From positions 1,096,009-1,160,008 of the forward strand of contig NZ_CP004350.1 in NCBI RefSeq assembly GCF_000550785.1: DNA of 64,000 bases. Direction: 5' to 3'. The notes beneath the pieces were generated by a model. It had not been told where the DNA came from. It was given only the letters and a program-made list of their open reading frames with translations, and searched no databases. Shown piece by piece: positions 27,128 through 35,810 of the stretch. The stretch comes from Corynebacterium casei LMG S-19264 (GTDB taxonomy: Bacteria > Actinomycetota > Actinomycetes > Mycobacteriales > Mycobacteriaceae). Made by a program: the position numbers and the translations under genes. Numbering within the stretch: position 1 is the stretch's first letter; each line of letters begins with the position of its first letter.

Positions 27128-28582
27128 GTGGACTACATTTCAACGCGCGATAGCACAGCGACCCCAGCGAAGTTTACTGATATCCTGCTCGGCGGATTGG
27201 CCGCTGACGGAGGCCTGTACCTACCCACCGAGTACCCACAACTTGATGCCAAGACCCTGGAATCTTGGCGCGAGTTGGTCACAAGCGATGATGAAGCTGG
27301 CTACGGCAAGCTAGCTGCTGAGGTACTGAAGCTTTTCATTGATGATATTCCGGCAAAGGACATCGAAGCGATTGCTGCCCGGGCTTATACACACCCGAAA
27401 TTTAGCTCGCAGGAGATTGTTCCTGTTACCGATCTCGGTGATTCCTTGCTGATTGGTCACCTTTCGGAAGGGCCTACCGCAGCGTTTAAAGATATGGCGA
27501 TGCAGCTTCTAGGTGAACTTTTTGAATATGAGCTCGCACGCCGTGAAGCTACTTTGAATATCTTGGGCGCAACCTCTGGTGATACCGGTTCTTCGGCGGA
27601 GTACGCCATGCGTGGACGCAAGGGCATTCGCGTCTTCATGTTGACCCCTGCGGGCCGCATGACTGCTTTCCAGCAGGCCCAGATGTTTGGTCTGGATGAC
27701 CCTAATATTTTCAACATTGCTCTCGACGGTGTCTTTGATGACTGCCAAGACGTGGTCAAGGCCGTATCTTCTGATGCGCAGTTTAAGGCCGAGCACCGCA
27801 TTGGTGCAGTCAACTCCATTAACTGGGCACGTCTGATGGCGCAGATTGTTTATTACATCAACTGCTGGCTCAAGGTCACCGAGACCAATGAGCAGAAGGT
27901 TTCCTTCTCCGTTCCAACCGGTAACTTTGGCGATATCTGCGCCGGCCACATCGCGCGTCAGATGGGTCTTCCGATTGACCGCCTCATCGTTGCGACCAAT
28001 GAGAACAACGTGCTGGATGAATTTTTCCGCACCGGCAACTACCGCCCACGCCCGGCCGAAGAAACCATGGCGACCTCGTCACCCTCCATGGACATCTCCC
28101 GCGCATCTAATTTCGAGCGTTTTGTCTTCGACCTGGTTGACCGTGACGCTGAGAAGGCCGCGGACCTATTTGGCACCAAGGTCAAAGAAGGCGGCTTCGT
28201 CCTTGATTCTGAACTGATTGACAAGGCACGCGAAGTATTCGGTTTCGTCTCTTCGACGTCTGCTCACGCTGACCGTCTGGCGGCCATCAAGGATGTTCAA
28301 GACAAGTACAACTACCTGGTGGACCCACACACTGCCGATGGCATCAAGGCTGCGCGCGACGTACAAGACGAGTACGGCGTTGATACGCCAATCATCTGCC
28401 TGGAAACCGCATTGCCGGTGAAATTCGCCGAAACCATTGAAGAAGCGATCGGTCAGGCCCCTGAGACCCCAGAGCGCTTTGCCAAGATCATGGAAGCAGA
28501 CCGCTTTGTCACGGACCTGCCCAATGATGTTGGAGCCGTCAAAGACTTCATCACTAGCTCGATTAAGACAACCGAGGTTTAG
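27128..28582 (+). CDS. thrC: Threonine synthase
   Basis: The 484-residue PLP enzyme converts O-phosphohomoserine to threonine, the last step of the pathway. The N terminus VDYISTRD and the segment GHLSEGPTAAFKDMAMQLLGE, with the PLP lysine in FKD, are diagnostic. ATSGDTGSSAEYAMRG binds the cofactor phosphate. The GTG at 27128 is chosen because family members start at this point. TAAGAT (27115-27120) ends seven bases before it, so the gene is probably leaderless. A small 51-residue gene follows nine bases later in the same unit. hom and thrB are not in the window, as in Corynebacterium. Confidence 0.96.
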   Translation: MDYISTRDSTATPAKFTDILLGGLAADGGLYLPTEYPQLDAKTLESWRELVTSDDEAGYGKLAAEVLKLFIDDIPAKDIEAIAARAYTHPKFSSQEIVPVTDLGDSLLIGHLSEGPTAAFKDMAMQLLGELFEYELARREATLNILGATSGDTGSSAEYAMRGRKGIRVFMLTPAGRMTAFQQAQMFGLDDPNIFNIALDGVFDDCQDVVKAVSSDAQFKAEHRIGAVNSINWARLMAQIVYYINCWLKVTETNEQKVSFSVPTGNFGDICAGHIARQMGLPIDRLIVATNENNVLDEFFRTGNYRPRPAEETMATSSPSMDISRASNFERFVFDLVDRDAEKAADLFGTKVKEGGFVLDSELIDKAREVFGFVSSTSAHADRLAAIKDVQDKYNYLVDPHTADGIKAARDVQDEYGVDTPIICLETALPVKFAETIEEAIGQAPETPERFAKIMEADRFVTDLPNDVGAVKDFITSSIKTTEV

Positions 28583-28591
28583 GAGAAAACC

Positions 28592-28747
28592 ATGGCCCAA
28601 GAGCAATCATTGCCCGAGGACTACAACACGGAGTTTGATCCGGAGGCTTTCTTGAAAAAACTTCATGAGCAAGCTGCTGCTGAAAAGAATGAGAACCCAG
28701 ATGGGGACAAGGGCGAAAACAAGGACGCGAACTCTGACGAGTCCTAA
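28592..28747 (+). CDS. Small acidic protein after thrC (51 residues)
   Basis: An AGGAGA site leads the ATG at 28592, and the frame closes at 28747 after MAQEQSLPEDYNTEFDPEAF...KKLHEQAAAEKN and an acidic Asn/Asp tail. It starts nine bases after the thrC stop and should be translated from the thrC message. No family is recognised. It is soluble and largely charged. The ribosome site and the tight spacing are the main support. Confidence 0.62.
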   Translation: MAQEQSLPEDYNTEFDPEAFLKKLHEQAAAEKNENPDGDKGENKDANSDES

Positions 28748-28783
28748 ACAGTCCGCAGGAAAATCGCGGGTAGTATAAGCCCC

Positions 28784-29728
28784 GTGACAAGGCGCCGAGC
28801 ATCGAATGTACTGCAGTTTCTTGCAGTAGCTTTAACGGGCCTGCTTTTGATGGCAGGTATCGTTTCGTGCTCGGCGTCTTCTGATCAGCAAGCGCCCGAA
28901 AACGGCGATGCTGAGCTTTCGCAACAGGCAGGCGTGGATTCGGCAACCGCTGAAGGCGTCAATGAGGAAGAGCTCCAGGTGCCGCAAGAGCCGCAGGAGT
29001 TGGCGGACTCAGTTCTGAGTCCTTCCTACGCGCCGCTGCAGCCGGGAACTGCGATTGATATTTCGGCGGATTATCCAGTGCCGGGCCAGCACTTCAACTT
29101 CAGCTACTGCACCGTGGCCTATTCTTTCAGCACCGAAGACGGCCGTTCTTTTGCGGTCACGGCATCGCACTGCGGTAAAGAAGGCGACCTGGTGTGGGCA
29201 GGTACGCCGGATAATACTTTCGCGTTCCCCGCAGAACCGATTGGCACGTTCATCTACTCCAGTCTGTACACCGAAAACGCGGAGAACCTGGATATCGGGC
29301 TGATTGAACTTAACGGCAGTGTGGCAAATGCCTACGCGCCGCGGGAGATGGAAACCCACATTGCAGGCCGCATGGAAGCACTGCCGGATTATGTGTGCAA
29401 GATGGGCCGGATGACGTATCAGACCTGCGGCAATCTCACGCATCAGTCGGCGTCGTCGATTCTGCGCTTCGGTGAGCAAGAGATTCGCTCCACGGCAGCG
29501 CGTGCGCAGGTGTGCGCCCGCAATGGTGATTCCGGCGGCCCGGTTTTCGCCATGGTCGATGGCCGCGACATCATCGTCGGCTTGGTTTCCGGCACCACGG
29601 AGCACATGGATGAGGGACAGACCTGCGCCGATGTGGAAAACATGGAGTTGTCTTTTGTGTCCATCCTGGACATTCAAGCAGTGCTTGACCAACTTCTGGA
29701 CGCGCCCATGCAGCTCGCTACACTGTAG
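28784..29728 (+). CDS. Secreted trypsin-like serine protease, lipoprotein
   Basis: The 314-residue protein has an N-terminal signal (FLAVALTGLLLMAGIVSC) ending in a lipobox-like IVSC, so it is probably lipid-anchored outside the cell membrane. The mature part has the chymotrypsin-fold triad: TASHCG (His), ENLDIGLIEL (Asp) and ARNGDSGGPVF (Ser). An acidic linker of about 60 residues separates anchor and enzyme. The target is unknown. The GTG at 28784 lies seven bases after TAGTAT with no ribosome site, which points to leaderless transcription. It precedes a NUDIX gene by only three bases. Confidence 0.85.
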   Translation: MTRRRASNVLQFLAVALTGLLLMAGIVSCSASSDQQAPENGDAELSQQAGVDSATAEGVNEEELQVPQEPQELADSVLSPSYAPLQPGTAIDISADYPVPGQHFNFSYCTVAYSFSTEDGRSFAVTASHCGKEGDLVWAGTPDNTFAFPAEPIGTFIYSSLYTENAENLDIGLIELNGSVANAYAPREMETHIAGRMEALPDYVCKMGRMTYQTCGNLTHQSASSILRFGEQEIRSTAARAQVCARNGDSGGPVFAMVDGRDIIVGLVSGTTEHMDEGQTCADVENMELSFVSILDIQAVLDQLLDAPMQLATL

Positions 29729-29731
29729 GAC

Positions 29732-30265
29732 ATGTCCACACCTGAATTCATTGTGAATCTGCGCAAGCATATCGGCCACCAACAGCTTTTCCTTCCCGCC
29801 TGCACCATGATTGTTCTGCGTCCCGTTCCGCCGGGATCTTCTATTTGGGAAGTGCCGAAGGTGTTGCTCGCGCGCCGTGCCGATAACGGCAATTGGGCAC
29901 CGATTTCGGGCATTTGTGAACCAGGTGAAGAGGTCGCACAGACCGCCGTGCGTGAGGTCAAGGAAGAAGTTGGCTTGGATGCCAAGGTTGAAGCACTTCT
30001 TGGTGTTGGACAGGTTGGGCCGGTCACGTTTGAAAACGGGGATGAATGCCTGTTCATGGACACCGCCATGCGCCTTTCGGTTGCAGAGGATGCAGAGCCA
30101 GTGCTTGGCGATGAAGAAAATACCGACGTCCAGTGGTTCTCCGTCGCGCATCTGCCGGATACCGTGAACCGCCAGCATCGCTTGCTTATTGCAGATGCCG
30201 TAGCGCAAATGAAGCACCCAGCTGGCTTCCGTCCGCGGATGGGATACCGCAAGCGCAACGCCTAA
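29732..30265 (+). CDS. NUDIX hydrolase
   Basis: The 177-residue protein contains the NUDIX box GICEPGEEVAQTAVREVKEE followed by VGL, with all conserved residues, near residues 63-86. Such enzymes split nucleoside diphosphates linked to another group, for example damaged nucleotides or ADP-ribose. The substrate cannot be read from sequence. The ATG at 29732 follows TACACT by seven bases, so the gene may have its own leaderless promoter inside the end of the protease gene. The short gap after the protease also allows co-transcription. Confidence 0.88.
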   Translation: MSTPEFIVNLRKHIGHQQLFLPACTMIVLRPVPPGSSIWEVPKVLLARRADNGNWAPISGICEPGEEVAQTAVREVKEEVGLDAKVEALLGVGQVGPVTFENGDECLFMDTAMRLSVAEDAEPVLGDEENTDVQWFSVAHLPDTVNRQHRLLIADAVAQMKHPAGFRPRMGYRKRNA

Positions 30266-30320
30266 TACCACCACAGTGCGCAGGCGGTACCCTTAATCAA
30301 AAATTCCCAGTTCAGGGTAG

Positions 30321-30357
30321 ACATGTTTTCATTAACAGGATACTGTTGAAAATATGT
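30321..30357 (+). promoter_or_regulatory. Dyad over the cation exporter start
   Basis: An inner inverted repeat AACAG-GATA-CTGTT (30334-30347) lies inside an outer pair ACATGTTTTCA / TGAAAATATGT (30321-30331 and 30347-30357, one mismatch). The dyad covers the TACTGT hexamer and the ATG at 30354. Its position suits a repressor that blocks both polymerase and the leaderless start. Confidence 0.55.
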
Positions 30358-31280
30358 CACACGGGCACTCGCATACGCACACTCACGGTCATGGCCACGA
30401 GCACGGCCATGATCACAGCTACGTGAATACCCCGCTCAAAGCCCTCGCCATCGCGGCGACGGTGACGGGAGTTATTTTCTTCGCTGAGCTTATCGGCGGC
30501 TTGGTATCGGGGTCTTTGGCATTGCTGTCAGATGCGATGCACATGCTTTCCGATGCCGCCGGGCTCATCATTGCCCTTTTCGCCGCGGTGGTGGGCAACA
30601 AGGCGGCATCGAGTAAAGCAACGTACGGATATCGTCGCGTGGAAGTTCTCGCGGCACTATTTAATGCCGTCGCAGTCACCCTCGTGGTGGTGTTCATCGT
30701 GGTCCAGGCGGTTCGCCGCTTAGGCAGTGACTATGAGATTGATACCGGCATGATGCTGGTGGTTGCTGTCATTGGTTTGGTAGCTAATGCCATCTCGGCG
30801 TGGGTGCTGTCCAGCCAGCAGGATAACAGTCTGAATGTGAAGGGCGCGTTCTTACACGTGATGGCTGACCTTTTGGGCTCAGTTGCGGTCATTATCGCTG
30901 GCTTGATTATTCGCTTCACTGGCTTTACCTTCGCCGATACCATCGCATCGCTATTAATCGTGGCGTTCGTTTTGCCACGTGCGCTGGGCTTGCTGTGGAA
31001 GACCATCGAAGTACTGCTCGAACGCGTGCCGCGCGGTGTGGACCTGCACGAAATTGAGAAGGCCCTTAATGCACTGCCGCAGGTGATGATGGTGCATGAC
31101 TTGCATGTGTGGACGACCGATGGCGTGGATGTCCTCGCGACCGCACACCTGGTGGTCCAAGAACATGACTACCACGTGCTGGACCTGGCCCAAGAAGCAC
31201 TGCGCGAGTTTGGAATTGAACACTCCACTATCCAGCTGGAGCACCCAAACCACATTCAGCACGAGGAATTCTGCGACTAG
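30354..31280 (+). CDS. Cation diffusion facilitator (zinc/cobalt-type exporter)
   Basis: The 308-residue CDF transporter has a His-rich N terminus (HTHTHGHGHEHGHDH), six membrane segments, and the metal-site motifs SDAMHMLSDAAGL in segment 2 and HVMADLLGSVAVI in segment 5. The C-terminal cytoplasmic domain (VHDLHVWTTDGVDVLATAHLVV) is also typical. It exports divalent metals, most often Zn2+, in exchange for protons. TACTGT ends seven bases before the ATG, so it is probably leaderless, and a dyad over this region suggests metal control. The stop shares four bases with the convergent drug exporter stop. Confidence 0.92.
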   Translation: MSHGHSHTHTHGHGHEHGHDHSYVNTPLKALAIAATVTGVIFFAELIGGLVSGSLALLSDAMHMLSDAAGLIIALFAAVVGNKAASSKATYGYRRVEVLAALFNAVAVTLVVVFIVVQAVRRLGSDYEIDTGMMLVVAVIGLVANAISAWVLSSQQDNSLNVKGAFLHVMADLLGSVAVIIAGLIIRFTGFTFADTIASLLIVAFVLPRALGLLWKTIEVLLERVPRGVDLHEIEKALNALPQVMMVHDLHVWTTDGVDVLATAHLVVQEHDYHVLDLAQEALREFGIEHSTIQLEHPNHIQHEEFCD

Positions 31281-32797
31281 GCGCTAGCTTCAGCTTCCTC
31301 TTTACTTCCGGATTGTGCCAGATCCAAGAGGCCGAAGCCCAATGAGATAACGCAGACGGTAGCGATCATCCCAAAGCCAACCATGATGGCGTGTGGCCAT
31401 TCGGCCGAGATGCCGTGCAACGTGGCGAAGACGGCAGCGGTGACAACCGCCAAGCCAATGGCGGTGCCAATACGCTGACCGGTTTGGAGCACAGCGCCGG
31501 AAGATCCGGCGTATTCCTGCGGAACCTTTGCCAAGGTAAGCGTCTGGTTAGGGGAGATGACGGAGCCTTGGCCGGCGCCGGCGAAGGAGAGGGTGAGCAC
31601 CAGCCACCATTCGGAAATGCCCCAGTGAGTAGTTGCCCAGATGAGGATGATGGAAGAAACCAGGCCGAAGATGGCAATGAGCATGCCGCCGATGACCACC
31701 TTGCGTCCATGCTTGGACACTAGGCGTCCGGCCACGGTCGAAGAAACTGAGTTCAACAGGGCAGACGGGATGCCCACGCAGCCGGCAACCAGGGCGGAGT
31801 AGCCCAGGCCATTCTGGAAGTACAGCGCCACGAGAACCCAGATGCTGGTTGCGCCCATGAACCACAGAGCCGCGATGAGGGTGCCGTTGCGGAAGCTAGG
31901 GGCGCGGAAGATTTTTAGGTCCACCATGGGCTGGTGGCCGCGTGCACGGTGATGGCGTTCCCACGCCACCCACAGCCACGTCACCGCTAAGCCAAGCGGG
32001 AGCAGAACCCAAGACCAGCCGGAGCCAGTAGATTCGACGAAGGGGAAGAGCACCATGAACACGGCGCTGCCAAGCAACAGCGCACCGATGGGATCAAGAG
32101 TTTTGATAGCGCTCCAAGTCCCCACCTTGCTGCCGGTGGTCTTGTCGCGTACGCGGGAAAGCAGTGGGCGCGGAAACCACATGAATGCCAAGATGATGGC
32201 AATCAAACCAATTGGAACATTGACCAGCATGGTCAACCGCCAGCCAAGGTCCGCGCCGCCGAGCTGAATGAGGAAACCACCAAAGACTGGGCCGATCGCC
32301 ACCGCGATACCAACGGTCGCGCCAAAATAACCGAAGGCGCGGCCACGCTCAGGTCCTTGGAAGTATTGCTGAATCATGCCCACGCTTTGCGGGTTAAGCA
32401 GTCCAGCGCCGATGCCTTGGATAAAGCGGGCGATATTCAAAGCATCGGCAGATGGTGCGAAACCTGCGAGCACGGAAGCGCAGGTGTAGACCACCACACC
32501 AATCATGAACATGCCGCCACGGCCGACTAGGTCGCCGGCGCGACCGGCAGCGACCAACACCACGCCAAAGGTTAAGGCATAGCCCGAAAGCACCCATTGC
32601 ACATCGGAATTAGAAGCATCAAGCCCGGCCTGAATGGAAGGCAGGGCAACGTTGACAATGGAAACGCTAATGAGCGACATGAACACTGCCACCAGCAAGA
32701 TAGCCAGGATCCGCCACCGTGCCGGATCCTGGCCCAGTGGATAGTTAGTAGTATTCGCTTCCGATTTCGTGGTGTGTGGTGGCCGTGCTTGAGTCAT
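31277..32797 (-). CDS. DHA2-type MFS multidrug exporter, 14 TM
   Basis: This 506-residue protein has about 14 membrane segments and the DHA2 motif order: NVALPSIQAGL in segment 1, AGRAGDLVGRGGMF after segment 2, and GAGLLNPQSVGMI in segment 4. These belong to EmrB/QacA-type proton-driven drug exporters. The start is the ATG at 32797, since TATGGT ends seven bases before it and no ribosome site is near. An in-frame ATG at 32809 is less likely. A palindrome lies 34 bases upstream. No TetR/MarR gene is adjacent. Confidence 0.88.
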   Translation of the reverse strand: MTQARPPHTTKSEANTTNYPLGQDPARWRILAILLVAVFMSLISVSIVNVALPSIQAGLDASNSDVQWVLSGYALTFGVVLVAAGRAGDLVGRGGMFMIGVVVYTCASVLAGFAPSADALNIARFIQGIGAGLLNPQSVGMIQQYFQGPERGRAFGYFGATVGIAVAIGPVFGGFLIQLGGADLGWRLTMLVNVPIGLIAIILAFMWFPRPLLSRVRDKTTGSKVGTWSAIKTLDPIGALLLGSAVFMVLFPFVESTGSGWSWVLLPLGLAVTWLWVAWERHHRARGHQPMVDLKIFRAPSFRNGTLIAALWFMGATSIWVLVALYFQNGLGYSALVAGCVGIPSALLNSVSSTVAGRLVSKHGRKVVIGGMLIAIFGLVSSIILIWATTHWGISEWWLVLTLSFAGAGQGSVISPNQTLTLAKVPQEYAGSSGAVLQTGQRIGTAIGLAVVTAAVFATLHGISAEWPHAIMVGFGMIATVCVISLGFGLLDLAQSGSKEEAEASA

Positions 32798-32830
32798 TCT
32801 TTCCACCATACTCTTTAAAGAATCGCTTTG

Positions 32831-32851
32831 TATAGTCAGAAAATGGCTATA
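32831..32851. promoter_or_regulatory. Palindrome in front of the drug exporter
   Basis: TATAGTCA and TGGCTATA form eight-base arms with one mismatch and a five-base spacer. It lies near the -35 position of the exporter promoter, as expected for a TetR- or MarR-type operator. No such regulator is in the window. Confidence 0.5.
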
Positions 32852-33004
32852 TTCAGGACTTTTGCGCCGTGCAATCGGGTCTCGCGAGCCGGGCTAGGTT
32901 CAGATTTTTGAACCGACTTCTATCCGTCTCGGCGCTATTGACGCAGTGTGTGGATTAATTAGCAAAGGTCAAATGGCCACGTAGATAGCAGGGAAGGAGG
33001 GGCC

Positions 33005-33406
33005 ATGTCAGTAAAGTTTATTTACAAGAGTGATGGAAGCGTTGATATTGTCGTTGCCCCGGAAATCCCTGTATCTCCGCGGACGTTTAGGCAACTCCTC
33101 GCGAACCGGCTCGTCATCGATCGAATTCGTGCCGAGAACATCGATATTTCTCGGCACTCCGATTTGCTTACTCTTTAGGAGAAAAAGAGATCTGGATGTT
33201 TTGGTGACGAGTTTGTAGCTGTAGAAGAGAAAATTCGAGAGACGATTCAGTTAGGCGATATTGACCAGCTTGAAGCATTGCTTTTGAATCCGCATCAAGA
33301 GTTCGAACCATATCGAATTCTCAGCCCGCTTGTGAGTAAGTTTTCTACCGACGAGATCCGGAAGATTGTTGCCTCTCGACCCCGGAATCAAGTCCAGCTC
33401 GCATAA
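33005..33406 (+). pseudogene. Partner gene of the nucleotidyltransferase, split by a nonsense codon
   Basis: A strong AAGGAGG site leads the ATG at 33005. The frame codes for 57 residues (MSVKFIYKSDGSVDIVVAPE ... SDLLTL) and then meets TAG at 33176. The same frame stays open for 75 more codons (EKKRSGCFGDEFVAVEE ... IVASRPRNQVQLA) to TAA at 33404. The second part has no ATG or GTG and no ribosome site, so a nonsense mutation in one gene of about 133 residues is likeliest. I do not recognise the family. Its place directly upstream of the nucleotidyltransferase suggests an antitoxin or regulator, but this is only inferred. The local sequence is AT-richer than its neighbours. Confidence 0.6.
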
Positions 33407-33417
33407 AAGGGACGGCA

Positions 33418-34007
33418 TTGCAGCTACCCGAATTCGATGAGTGCATTTCGGCCGCCTGTGCAATTGCGAATACAGATAGGCTGATCGTCATTGGATCTCA
33501 AGCTGTTCTAGCTCAGACTAATGCGCGCGAAATTCCCAAAGAAGTCCTAATGCCGAACGAGGTCGACGTGACCACAGTTCACACGGCACTGGGACTTAAT
33601 GACGAAAAGTGGAGGAACATTTCGGATGAGATGCTTGGCGCTATAGAGTTTCATCTAGGAGAAGATTCGCCATGGCATACTGCGCACGGGTTTTATGTAG
33701 AGACCGTGGACATTGGAGGTGCTGTACTTCCTACAAGTTGGCAGGACCGGGTTAGATCCCATCAAGTTCGCGGTGGAGAATTCACCGCAATTTGCCTAGA
33801 CGCCATAGACGCTTGCACTGCAAAAATAATGCGTGGTTTGGATAAAGACAAACAATTTACTGTGTCACTGATTGAGATTGGTCTCGTGGATGAAACACGA
33901 TGCTGACTCGATTGCAGGGTGACTTCGTTACTGACGCCGCATACGACCGAGACAAATTATTGGAAACTGCGAGAAGTGGCGCGATTGAGTTTTTCAGGTT
34001 CCTTTAA
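33418..34007 (+). pseudogene. DUF6036-type nucleotidyltransferase, frameshifted near the end
   Basis: The TTG at 33418 lies six bases after AAGGGA. The protein reads RLIVIGSQAVLAQ (the GS motif of the nucleotidyltransferase fold), then NEVDVTT (acidic pair), GEDSPWHTAHGFYVE and LDAIDACTAKIMRG, the order seen in DUF6036/AbiEii-like enzymes. The frame ends early at 33906, while the frame at 33900 continues with MLTRLQGDFVTDAAYDRDKL ... to TAA at 34005 and supplies the usual C-terminal part. One base seems to be lost near 33898. Related enzymes act as toxins in two-gene systems. With the broken upstream gene, the cassette looks decayed. Confidence 0.68.
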
Positions 34008-34030
34008 GGTCTGCGCGGCGAAGTACAATG

Positions 34031-34065
34031 GTGACCCTTGCCGAAAGCTTCTCGGAAAGGGTCAC
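34031..34065. terminator. Hairpin between the decayed cassette and glnA
   Basis: GTGACCCTT (34031-34039) pairs with AAGGGTCAC (34057-34065), and CCGA/TCGG extends the stem within. It lies between convergent units. There is no clear T run on either side. Confidence 0.6.
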
Positions 34066-34100
34066 CTAGTCTTATGGAATCTGCTCAAGAGATGACTGGA

Positions 34101-35537
34101 TTAGCAGTCGAAGTACATCTCGAACTCGAGTGGGGTAGGACGCAGACGAGTTGGCTCAATCTCGTTCTCGTACTTGTACTTGATGTAGGTGTCAATCAAG
34201 TCCTCGGTGAAGACGTCGCCTTCGGTGAGGAACTCGTTGTCATCGGCAAGTGCCTGCAAGGAAGCCTCAAGCGAAGTAGGAGCCTGCGGGATGGAAGCTG
34301 CCTCCTCTGGTGGCAACTCGTAGAGATCCTTGTCCACTGGTGCGTGAGGCTCAATGCGGTTCTTGATACCGTCGATGCCAGCCATCATCATCGCAGCAAA
34401 GCCCAAGTATGGGTTGCCTGATGGGTCCGGTGCGCGGAACTCAATGCGCTTCGCCTTCGGGTTGGAACCGGTGATTGGGATACGTACCGCAGCGGAACGG
34501 TTGCGCTGGGAGTAGACCAAGTTGATTGGTGCCTCAAAGCCCTTGACCAGACGGTGGTAAGAGTTCAGGGTTGGGTTGGTGAATGCCAAAACCGCGCCAG
34601 CGTGGTGTAGAAGGCCACCAATGTAGTAGCGGGCGATGTCAGAAAGACCTGCGTAGCCAGCCTCATCGTGGAACAGCGGCTTGCCGTCCTTCCACAAAGA
34701 CTGGTGAGCGTGCATACCGGAACCGTTGTCACCAGCCAGTGGCTTCGGCATGAAAGTTGCGGTCTTGTTGAACGCTACCGCGGTGTTTTTGATGACGTAC
34801 TTGAAAGTCTGAATGTCATCTGCCGCGTGCAACATGGTGTTGAAGCGGTAGTTGATCTCCTGCTGTCCGCCGGAGCCGACCTCGCGGTGGAAACGCTCAA
34901 TCTGGAAGCCAACCTCCTGCAGCGCACCAACCATGGCGTCACGGACCTCAACGGTCTGGTCATACGGAGGGGTAGGGAAGTAGCCGCCCTTTTCTCGGTT
35001 CTTGTAACCAAAGTTCGGGGTGCCATCCAGGTTCAGATCCTTGCCGCGGTTCCACCAACCCTCGTTGGAATCCACGTGGTAGAACGCCTGGTGCGCATCA
35101 GCCTGGTACTTCACGGAGTCAAACAGGTAGAACTCTGCTTCCGCACCGAACTGGCAGGTATCTGCGATACCAGTAGAAATCAAGTACTCCTCAGCCTTGC
35201 GTGCCACATTGCGTGGGTCACGGGAGAAAGGCTCATGGGTAAACGGATCATGCACAAAGCACTTGATGTTCAAGGTCTTTTCCGTACGGAACGGATCAAT
35301 ATGTGCCGAGTTTGGATCCGGGAACAAGGTCATGTCGGATTCATCAATGGTGGTGAAACCACGAATTGAGGAGCCGTCAAACGCCATACCGTCCTCAGCA
35401 GCGTCCTCATCAAACTCTGATGCTGGGATGCTGAAGTGGTGTTCCGTGCCCGGGACGTCAGTAAAGCGGATGTCAACGAACTTTACGTCTTCATCAGCGA
35501 TGAACTTAACAATCTCCGAGACGCTTGAAAATGCCAT
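34101..35537 (-). CDS. glnA: Glutamine synthetase type I
   Basis: The 478-residue enzyme makes glutamine from glutamate, ammonium and ATP, and acts as a dodecamer. [35 protein letters not shown] and [19 protein letters not shown] are the family motifs. [10 protein letters not shown] near residue 405 is the adenylylation loop; its Tyr is the GlnE target. The ATG at 35537 follows TAGGAGC. An AmtR-like box lies 130-150 bases upstream, so control by nitrogen status is likely. Unlike glnA2 it is a single-gene unit. Confidence 0.97.
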   Translation of the reverse strand: MAFSSVSEIVKFIADEDVKFVDIRFTDVPGTEHHFSIPASEFDEDAAEDGMAFDGSSIRGFTTIDESDMTLFPDPNSAHIDPFRTEKTLNIKCFVHDPFTHEPFSRDPRNVARKAEEYLISTGIADTCQFGAEAEFYLFDSVKYQADAHQAFYHVDSNEGWWNRGKDLNLDGTPNFGYKNREKGGYFPTPPYDQTVEVRDAMVGALQEVGFQIERFHREVGSGGQQEINYRFNTMLHAADDIQTFKYVIKNTAVAFNKTATFMPKPLAGDNGSGMHAHQSLWKDGKPLFHDEAGYAGLSDIARYYIGGLLHHAGAVLAFTNPTLNSYHRLVKGFEAPINLVYSQRNRSAAVRIPITGSNPKAKRIEFRAPDPSGNPYLGFAAMMMAGIDGIKNRIEPHAPVDKDLYELPPEEAASIPQAPTSLEASLQALADDNEFLTEGDVFTEDLIDTYIKYKYENEIEPTRLRPTPLEFEMYFDC

Positions 35538-35666
35538 GGATGCTCCTAAAGTGATTGTTTGCGTGGTAATTTCTACCTCACAAGTCTACGCGCGTCGACC
35601 GGTGTATCGTGGAAAAACGAACGCAGTGTGGCTTAAGAAAAGTGTCTGTTCCTCATTTTAACGGAC

Positions 35667-35686
35667 TATCTATCACACGCTAGAAT
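35667..35686 (-). promoter_or_regulatory. AmtR-like box upstream of glnA
   Basis: Read on the minus strand the site is TTCTAG-CGTGTG-ATAGATA, one base off the Corynebacterium AmtR consensus tttCTAT-N6-AtAGat/aA. It lies about 130 bases before the glnA start. AmtR represses nitrogen genes, including glnA, when nitrogen is plentiful. Confidence 0.65.
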
Positions 35687-35810
35687 TCTCCCCACATGTG
35701 TGGCAGAAAAATTGTCCGATTTTCATACTCTGCACTGCTAACAGTGGGGTTGGTCATGTCTTACGTGAAGGAACTTTCAACTCTGTGTCACGCCACGTAG
35801 ATTAGTGGGC

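Noticed and set aside
33176..33178. Programmed read-through of the TAG
   Set aside because: No read-through context or downstream structure is seen, and the neighbouring gene is also broken, so decay is simpler.
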